From contig CAUBVH010000004.1 of the NCBI GenBank assembly GCA_958439425.1, positions 1 to 64,000 of the forward strand: a DNA stretch of 64,000 nucleotides, given 5' to 3'. This document shows positions 58,487 through 64,000 of this stretch, piece by piece. Position 1 is the first letter of the stretch, and each line of letters begins with the position of its first letter. This DNA is from an uncultured Collinsella sp. Its GTDB lineage: Bacteria; Actinomycetota; Coriobacteriia; Coriobacteriales; Coriobacteriaceae. Both the position numbers and the translations under genes were made by a program. The notes beneath the pieces are model-generated. The model saw nothing but the letters and a program-made list of their open reading frames with translations, made no database searches and was not told where the DNA came from.

Positions 58487-60583
58487 ATGGCAGACGCTAA
58501 GGATTTCCTGTTTGAGATCGGTACGGAGGAAATGCCCTCTGCACCGCTGAACAATGCTGTCAAGCAGCTTGGCACCATGATCGCCAAGGGTCTCGATGAG
58601 GCCGGTCTGGCCCACGGCGAGGTCCGCGTGATCTCGAGTCCGCGTCGCCTGGCTGCACTCGTTGCCGACGTCGCCACCGCGACTGATGAGGTTCACGAGG
58701 TCAAGCGTGGCCCCGCGGCCAACATTGCCTTCGACGCTGACGGTAACGCCACCAAGGCCGCCCAGGGCTTTGCCCGCAAGTGCGGTGTGGCTGCCGAGGA
58801 CCTGGTCCGTCGCGAGGACACTGACGGTCGCGAGTATGTGTTCGCCGAGAAGAATATTCCCTCCGCACCGGCTTCGCCGATTCTGACCGCTCTGTGCGAG
58901 AAGACCATCGCCGGCCTGCAGTGGCCCAACTACCGCTCCCAGCGCTGGGGTCACGAGCACGCCACGTTCGTGCGTCCTGTCCGTTGGATCTGCTGCCTTT
59001 TGGGCGAGGACGTCGTGCCCGTGTCGTTTGCCGATGTGACGAGCGGCAATACCACGCGCGGACATCGCGTTCTGGGCCCCGGTGACCACGTGGTTGCCAG
59101 CCCCGCCGTCTACGAGCAGGTGCTTGAGGACGCCGGCGTGCTTTCTGCCGAGCGTCGCCGTGAGGCCATCCTCGCCGGTATCGCCGAGGTCGAGGCCGCT
59201 CGCCCCGGCTGCCATGTCGATACGCCCAAGAAGGTCTTCGAAGAGGTCATCAACCTCTGCGAGTGGCCGACGGTGCTCGTCGGTGCCTTCGATGAGGAGT
59301 TCCTCAAGGTCCCGCACGAGATCATCTGTGAGTCCATGCTCACCAACCAGCGCTACTTCCCGATCTATGACGGCGAGGGCAAGCTCACGCGTGAGTTCGT
59401 GGTCGTCTCCAACAGCAAGCCCGAGAACGCCGAGCGCGTGATCGACGGCAACGAGCGCGTCGTGCGCGCCCGTCTGGACGACGCAAAGTTCTTCTACGAG
59501 GAGGACCTGAAGATCTCCCTCGACGAGTTCCGTGAGCGTCTGGCCAAGGTTGCCTTCCAGGAGAAGCTCGGTAGCGTGCTCGCCAAGTCCGAGCGCATCG
59601 AGCAGCTCGCGCTCGCTATCGCCCGCGAGGCCCACCTGGGCGCCCATCTTGCCGCCGACGCTGCTCGCGCCGCGCACCTGTGCAAGGCCGACCTGGTGTC
59701 CAACGCTGTCGTTGAGTTCACGAGTCAGCAGGGCGTGATGGGCGGTTATTACGCGACCGCGATGGGGGAGAACGACGAGGTCGCCCATGCTATTCGCGAT
59801 CACTATCGTCCTCGCTTTGCCGGTGACGAGCTGCCCGAGGGCACCGCTGGCTGCATTGTGGCCTGCGCCGACAAGCTCGATACCATCGCCGGTATCTTTT
59901 CCATCGGCGAGCCCCCGACCGGCTCTTCGGACCCCTATGCGCTGCGTCGTGCCGCTATCGGCATCATCAACATCCTGCGCGACCGCCTGCCGATCGACCC
60001 CACGTCGCTCATCGACTTCGCCCTCGAGCTCTACAGTGAGCAGGGCATTGAGTTCGACGCCGCCGAGGTCGCCCAACAGGTTCGCGACTTCTTCCATGGC
60101 CGCCTTGTGAGCATGGCCCGCGACGAAAAGATCCCGGCCGATACCGTTGCCGCCGTCTCCGCGGTGCACATCATCGCCCCGTCCGTCTTCTTCGCCCGCT
60201 GCGCCGCCCTCGACGAGGCCCGCAAGAACGACGCTGAGACGTTCGATAACCTGGCGACTGCCTATGCCCGCGCTGCGCACATCTCCAAGCCCGAGCTGGG
60301 TGCGGAGTACGACCGCGCCCTGATGGGCGAGGCTGAGCTTGCGCTTGCCGACGCCTCCGAGGCCGCTCAGACCGCCGTCGATGCCGCCCTTGCTGCCGAG
60401 GATTACCCGGCAGCATTTGCCGCCCTCGCCGCCCTGCGTGCCCCCATCGACCGCTTCTTCTATGAGGTTATGGTCATGGACAAGGACGAGCAGCTTCGCG
60501 ATAATCGCCTTAAGCTGCTCAACCGCTTCGAGGCCGTTTTCTCCGGCATCGCCAACATCGGTGAGCTTGCCCGCAAAAAGTAA
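58487..60583 (+). CDS. glyS: Glycyl-tRNA synthetase beta subunit
   Basis: This 698-residue subunit recognises and binds tRNA-Gly. It begins DFLFEIGTEEMPSAPLNNAV, with RSQRWGHEHATFVRPVRWIC, FLKVPHEIICESMLTNQRYF and DRYALRRAAIG-type HD-like segments (SSDPYALRRAAIGIINILRD), followed by an anticodon-binding C-terminus with DRFFYEVMVMDKDEQLRDNR. The length and order of domains are normal. It ends about 35 bases upstream of the PPDK regulator, which has its own AAAGGAG ribosome site. Confidence 0.96.
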   Translation: MADAKDFLFEIGTEEMPSAPLNNAVKQLGTMIAKGLDEAGLAHGEVRVISSPRRLAALVADVATATDEVHEVKRGPAANIAFDADGNATKAAQGFARKCGVAAEDLVRREDTDGREYVFAEKNIPSAPASPILTALCEKTIAGLQWPNYRSQRWGHEHATFVRPVRWICCLLGEDVVPVSFADVTSGNTTRGHRVLGPGDHVVASPAVYEQVLEDAGVLSAERRREAILAGIAEVEAARPGCHVDTPKKVFEEVINLCEWPTVLVGAFDEEFLKVPHEIICESMLTNQRYFPIYDGEGKLTREFVVVSNSKPENAERVIDGNERVVRARLDDAKFFYEEDLKISLDEFRERLAKVAFQEKLGSVLAKSERIEQLALAIAREAHLGAHLAADAARAAHLCKADLVSNAVVEFTSQQGVMGGYYATAMGENDEVAHAIRDHYRPRFAGDELPEGTAGCIVACADKLDTIAGIFSIGEPPTGSSDPYALRRAAIGIINILRDRLPIDPTSLIDFALELYSEQGIEFDAAEVAQQVRDFFHGRLVSMARDEKIPADTVAAVSAVHIIAPSVFFARCAALDEARKNDAETFDNLATAYARAAHISKPELGAEYDRALMGEAELALADASEAAQTAVDAALAAEDYPAAFAALAALRAPIDRFFYEVMVMDKDEQLRDNRLKLLNRFEAVFSGIANIGELARKK

Positions 60584-60617
60584 GCTAGCCTGCGCGTAAG
60601 CGCAAAAGGAGCCCCGC

Positions 60618-61484
60618 ATGGATTGCCCGGTCGCCGTTCGTCCCACCGTTATCGTTATCTCCGACTCTCTCGGCGATACCGCTTGTGAGGTGGTGCTTGC
60701 GGCGTCCGGGCAATTTGATGAAGGGGCTTTTCACGTTTTGCGCCTGCCCAAGGTGACCTCCGTGGAGCAGGTCAAGTCATTTGTGGGGCCGCGCGTCGAT
60801 GCCGACCATCGCGATATCGCCGTGTTCCACACCATTGTCGATCCGGCGCTTCGCGCCCGCGTGCTCGATTACCTGGGCATGCTGCACATTCGCTCGGTCG
60901 ACCTGATCGGTCCGACGCTCGCCGTGCTGTCGTCGCTCATCGGTGTGCCGCCCAAGGGCGTGGCGGGCGTGATTCACAAGACCGACGACCGCTATTTCCA
61001 TCGCATTGAGGCCATGGAGTATTTCGTTGAGCACGATGACGGGCGCGGTTGCGACGATCTGTCGGGTGCCGATATCGTGCTGCTGGGCGTATCGCGTACG
61101 TCCAAGACGCCGCTGTCGATGTTTTTGGCCTATCAGGGTTATAAGGTTGCCAATGTTCCTTTGGCCCATGGCATGGAGCCGCCGAAGTCGATTTACGAGG
61201 TTGACCCGATGCGCCTGTTCGGCCTGATTTCGACCGTCGATGTGATTTCCGAAATTCGCGATAGCCGCTTGGGCGATGATTATGCCCGCGCCGTTGCCGG
61301 CTCCTATGCTGAGCCTGAGAGCGTGCGCAGCGAGCTCGAGGAAGCTCGTGCCCTCATGAAGCGCCTAGGCTGCTTTGTGGTGCGCACCGACGGCAAGGCC
61401 ATCGAGGAAAGCGCTGCCGAGATCATTAGCCACTTGGAGGAAATCCAAGAAGCTCGCGCCCGCCGAGCCACCCGCCGCGCCTAA
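60618..61484 (+). CDS. Pyruvate, phosphate dikinase regulatory protein (DUF299 kinase/phosphotransferase)
   Basis: This 288-residue protein of the PPDK/PPS regulatory family adds and removes phosphate on a Thr of PPDK, using ADP and phosphate. Motifs are VIVISDSLGDTACEVVLAAS, the P-loop-like ADIVLLGVSRTSKTPLSMFL and AYQGYKVANVPLAHGMEPP; RTDGKAIEESAAEIISHLEE lies near the end. AAAGGAG precedes the ATG. The next gene is ppdK, so the pair would switch PPDK on and off in response to energy state. Confidence 0.93.
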   Translation: MDCPVAVRPTVIVISDSLGDTACEVVLAASGQFDEGAFHVLRLPKVTSVEQVKSFVGPRVDADHRDIAVFHTIVDPALRARVLDYLGMLHIRSVDLIGPTLAVLSSLIGVPPKGVAGVIHKTDDRYFHRIEAMEYFVEHDDGRGCDDLSGADIVLLGVSRTSKTPLSMFLAYQGYKVANVPLAHGMEPPKSIYEVDPMRLFGLISTVDVISEIRDSRLGDDYARAVAGSYAEPESVRSELEEARALMKRLGCFVVRTDGKAIEESAAEIISHLEEIQEARARRATRRA

Positions 61485-61574
61485 TATTAGTAGCATTTTG
61501 ATAAAGCGATTTAGCAAATACATCGCATCTGACCTGTATTTTTCTTGCAGTGGTATCTTCATAAGGTAACCACC

Positions 61575-61612
61575 TTTACCTACCGTTTACCGCCAGTTTT
61601 AGCACGTTTACC
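61575..61612 (+). promoter_or_regulatory. Three TTTACC repeats upstream of ppdK
   Basis: TTTACC occurs at 61575-61580, 61586-61591 and 61607-61612, spaced by 11 and 21 bases (one and two helical turns), with GGTAAC at 61565-61570 in inverse orientation. They lie 42 to 79 bases before a -10-like TATAGT (61654-61659) with no clear -35 box, suggesting an activator-dependent promoter. The rest of the 250-base gap holds no gene. Confidence 0.45.
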
Positions 61613-61734
61613 AAACCGCGCACCCTCTGCTCAAGCCCGCTTAAAACCCGCCGTATAGTTCCCTCACGGCCCGCATCCGGCGGGTCGATTCGTTACCACG
61701 GTCGTGCGCGAGAGCGCATGGAAGGGGAAGTATC

Positions 61735-64000
61735 GTGAGCGATTGCAAGAGGGTTTACCGTTTTGGAACCGACGCCCAGGGCACCTGTGTCACTGAGGGC
61801 GACAAGTCCATGAACTTCGTGCTTGGCGGCAAGGGCGCAAACCTTGCCGAGATGAGCCGCATCGGCCTGCCGGTTCCCGGTGGCTTTACCATTACCTGCC
61901 AGACTTGCGTCGAGTACTCCGGTGCCGGCAACGTCTGGCCCGAAGGCGCACTCGATGAGATCGTTGCCGCCGAGGCCGACCTCGAGGCCCGCTGTGGCAA
62001 GAAGCTCGGTGACGACAATGATCCGCTGCTCGTATCGGTTCGCTCGGGCGCTCCGTTTTCCATGCCCGGCATGATGGACACGGTCCTCAACTTGGGCCTC
62101 AACGACGACTCCGTTCAGGGGCTCATCGCCCAGACGCAAAATCCGCGTTTTGCCTGGGATAGCTACCGCCGCTTTATCCAGATGTTCTCCAACGTTGTCA
62201 TGGGCGTTGACGCCGACCTATTCGAGAATGCCCTGACCCAGGCCCGCCTGGTCGCTGGCGTCCGCGTCGACTCCGAGCTTTCGGCCGAGGATCTGCAGGA
62301 GCTTGTCGAGACCTTCAAGGGCATCTTCTCTGATAACGTCGAGGCCGCCCTGTATCCCGAGCTCGAGGTCACCGGCGGCAAGCCCGTCTTCCCGCATGAT
62401 CCGGAGCTCCAGCTGCGCCTTGCCATCCAGGCCGTCTTTGGCAGCTGGATGAACGAGCGCGCCTGCATCTACCGCAAACAGCACGGCATCTCCGACGAGC
62501 TCGGTACTGCCGTCAACGTCCAGGCTATGGCTTTTGGCAACAAGGGTGAGACCTCCGCGACCGGCGTCGCCTTTACGCGCAACCCGGCCGACGGCACTAA
62601 GGAGTTCTACGGCGACTTTCTGGTCAACGCCCAGGGCGAGGATGTCGTCGCCGGCATCCGCAATACCGAGCCCATCGCCGACCTCAAGACCACCCCGGGC
62701 CTCGAGTCCGCAGGTGAGGAGCTCGAGCGCGTGTTCCTGACGCTCGAGGATCACTATCGCGACATGTGCGACATCGAGTTCACCATCGAGCAGGGCAAGC
62801 TCTGGATGCTCCAGACCCGCGTGGGTAAGCGCACTGCTACCGCCGCCCTGCGCATCGCCATCGAAATGGTCGAGGAGGGTCTGATAACCCGTGAGGAGGC
62901 CGTGAGTCGGATCGACCCTGCGCAGCTCGACCAGCTCTTGCACCCGCAGTTCGATGCTTCCAAGAAGTACGAGGCCCTGGCCAGCGGTCTGAACGCCAGC
63001 CCCGGCGCCGCCGTGGGCGAGGTCGTATTCTCGAGCGACGATGCCGTCACACGTTCCGCCGAGGGCCACAAGGTCATTTTGGTTCGCTGGGAGACCAACC
63101 CCGACGACCTGAAAGGCATGGTCGCCGCCGAGGGCATCCTGACCAGCCATGGCGGCAAGACGAGCCATGCCGCCGTTATCGCCCGCGGTATGGGTACGCC
63201 CTGCGTCTGCGGCGTCGAGCGCTTCCACATCGACGCCGCCGAGAAGGTCGTGCGCATCGAGGGAAGCGATCGCGTGCTGCACGAGGGCGATGTCATCTCC
63301 ATCGACGGCACCCAGGGCATCGTCGTCGATGGCGCTGTCGATTTGGTCTCCGCCGAGCTCACTGGCGATCTGGACACCATCTTGTCCTGGGCTGACGAGA
63401 TTCGTCTGGACGAGACCGGCGGCCACGCCAACCATGTGCGCGTCAACGCCGACAACCCCGAGGATGCCGCGCTCGCGCTCGAGTTTGGTGCCGAGGCCAT
63501 TGGCCTGTGCCGCACCGAGCATATGTTCCTGGGCGATCGCAAGAACATCATCCAGGGCTTTATCCTGTCCGATGATGAGGCCGTGAAGCAGCAGACCCTG
63601 GCCGACCTCCTCAAGGTTCAGACCGAGGACTTCCTGGCGATGTTCAAGACCATGTCCGGTCGCGATGTGGTCGTTCGCCTGCTCGATCCGCCGCTTCATG
63701 AGTTCCTGGATAATCCACGCGAGCTCGAGGTCGCCATCACCAAGAAGGAAGCCGCTGGTGCCAGCGAGGAAGAGCTTGCCGTCCTGCGCACCCGCCTGCG
63801 TCGTATCGACGGCATGGTTGAGTCCAACCCAATGCTCGGTCTGCGTGGTGTGCGCCTGTCCGTCGTCTTTAGCGACCTGCCGCTCATGCAGGTTCGCGCT
63901 GTCGCCACGGCCGCTGCCCGTCTTATCAAGGAGGGCGTCGACCCGCGCCCCGAGATCATGGTCCCGCTCGTTTCCATCACGGCCGAGCATGTTCAGACCC
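61735..64000 (+). CDS. ppdK: Pyruvate, phosphate dikinase (3' end beyond the window)
   Basis: The first 755 codons are present; the family is usually about 880 residues long, so the C-terminal end of the PEP-binding barrel is cut off by the window. PPDK interconverts pyruvate, ATP and phosphate with PEP, AMP and pyrophosphate. The N-terminal nucleotide domain holds NFVLGGKGANLAEMSRIGLP and VSVRSGAPFSMPGMMDTVLN; the phosphohistidine domain has GILTSHGGKTSHAAVIARG with the regulatory Thr and catalytic His. A barrel segment GLCRTEHMFLGDRK follows. GTG at 61735 follows GAAGGGGAAG. It is regulated by the protein encoded just upstream. Confidence 0.95.
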   Translation, partial: MSDCKRVYRFGTDAQGTCVTEGDKSMNFVLGGKGANLAEMSRIGLPVPGGFTITCQTCVEYSGAGNVWPEGALDEIVAAEADLEARCGKKLGDDNDPLLVSVRSGAPFSMPGMMDTVLNLGLNDDSVQGLIAQTQNPRFAWDSYRRFIQMFSNVVMGVDADLFENALTQARLVAGVRVDSELSAEDLQELVETFKGIFSDNVEAALYPELEVTGGKPVFPHDPELQLRLAIQAVFGSWMNERACIYRKQHGISDELGTAVNVQAMAFGNKGETSATGVAFTRNPADGTKEFYGDFLVNAQGEDVVAGIRNTEPIADLKTTPGLESAGEELERVFLTLEDHYRDMCDIEFTIEQGKLWMLQTRVGKRTATAALRIAIEMVEEGLITREEAVSRIDPAQLDQLLHPQFDASKKYEALASGLNASPGAAVGEVVFSSDDAVTRSAEGHKVILVRWETNPDDLKGMVAAEGILTSHGGKTSHAAVIARGMGTPCVCGVERFHIDAAEKVVRIEGSDRVLHEGDVISIDGTQGIVVDGAVDLVSAELTGDLDTILSWADEIRLDETGGHANHVRVNADNPEDAALALEFGAEAIGLCRTEHMFLGDRKNIIQGFILSDDEAVKQQTLADLLKVQTEDFLAMFKTMSGRDVVVRLLDPPLHEFLDNPRELEVAITKKEAAGASEEELAVLRTRLRRIDGMVESNPMLGLRGVRLSVVFSDLPLMQVRAVATAAARLIKEGVDPRPEIMVPLVSITAEHVQT

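Noticed and set aside
57581..60646. A 1021-codon minus-strand open frame
   Set aside because: It lies fully opposite glyQ and glyS, which show all family motifs. The antisense protein has no recognisable domain.
62218..63990. A 590-codon minus-strand open frame
   Set aside because: It is antisense to ppdK, whose plus-strand frame is clear from motifs such as the phosphohistidine segment.
1..64000. CRISPR arrays, insertion sequences, phage genes and toxin-antitoxin pairs
   Set aside because: No regularly spaced repeats, transposase motifs, phage structural genes or recognisable toxin-antitoxin pairs were seen on either strand.

Overview
The window looks like a chromosomal segment of a gut Coriobacteriia actinobacterium, most likely Collinsella or a close relative. 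This is an inference from the G+C-rich core genes, the frequent TTG and GTG starts, the mreBCD-PBP2-rodA block followed by a TIGR03960/TIGR03936 radical-SAM pair and rplU-rpmA-obgE, and the style of the surface-repeat protein at the left edge. No database search was possible.

Left part (1 to about 24.9 kb): an accessory surface-glycan locus with a strongly mosaic base composition. It starts with the 3' end of a secreted glucosaminidase-type repeat protein that carries an in-frame TAG. It continues with a Wzx flippase, DUF4422, GT2 and GT8 glycosyltransferases (three of them on the minus strand), and a very G+C-rich dTDP-rhamnose cassette (rmlA, rmlB and a fused rmlC-rmlD). Next come a GT2/DUF2304 pair, a DUF6541-like polytopic membrane protein, further transferases, a LicD-type phosphotransferase, a GtrB-like transferase and a Wzm/Wzt ABC exporter. 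After a tRNA-Arg(TCT) there is an HTH-LicC-LicA fusion protein and UDP-galactopyranose mutase. Together these genes predict a cell-surface polymer containing rhamnose and galactofuranose and decorated with phosphocholine or a similar phospho-alcohol. Flippase-type and ABC-type export genes are both present. No initiating sugar-phosphate transferase and no LicB-type choline transporter were seen in the window.

Middle (24.9 to 33.7 kb): a minus-strand aromatic amino acid operon, aroF-tyrA-aroB-aroA-aroC-pheA-aroEK(fusion)-aroQ. It carries every step from DAHP to chorismate plus the phenylalanine and tyrosine branches. A terminator-like hairpin lies in the leader just upstream of aroF, and a perfect 15-bp hairpin lies between aroEK and aroQ. 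A tRNA-Arg(CCG) with its own promoter and terminator closes this part.

Right part (33.7 to 64 kb): housekeeping genes on the plus strand, apart from dinB. These are a CtpE-like P-type ATPase with a lysine-rich tail, a zinc-ribbon membrane protein, a cyclophilin, a TPR protein, the elongasome operon (mreB, mreC, mreD, PBP2, rodA), a membrane protein of unknown function, the radical-SAM pair, and rplU-rpmA-obgE-nadD-yqeK-rsfS. Then follow dinB (minus), rpsP-khpA-rimM-trmD-lepB, glyQ-glyS, the PPDK regulatory protein and the start of ppdK, which runs off the right edge.

The best candidate for a little-described system is the glycan locus itself. It carries a self-contained phosphocholine activation and transfer set (choline kinase, cytidylyltransferase and an HTH fused in one protein, plus LicD), beside rhamnose, galactofuranose and two kinds of export machinery.
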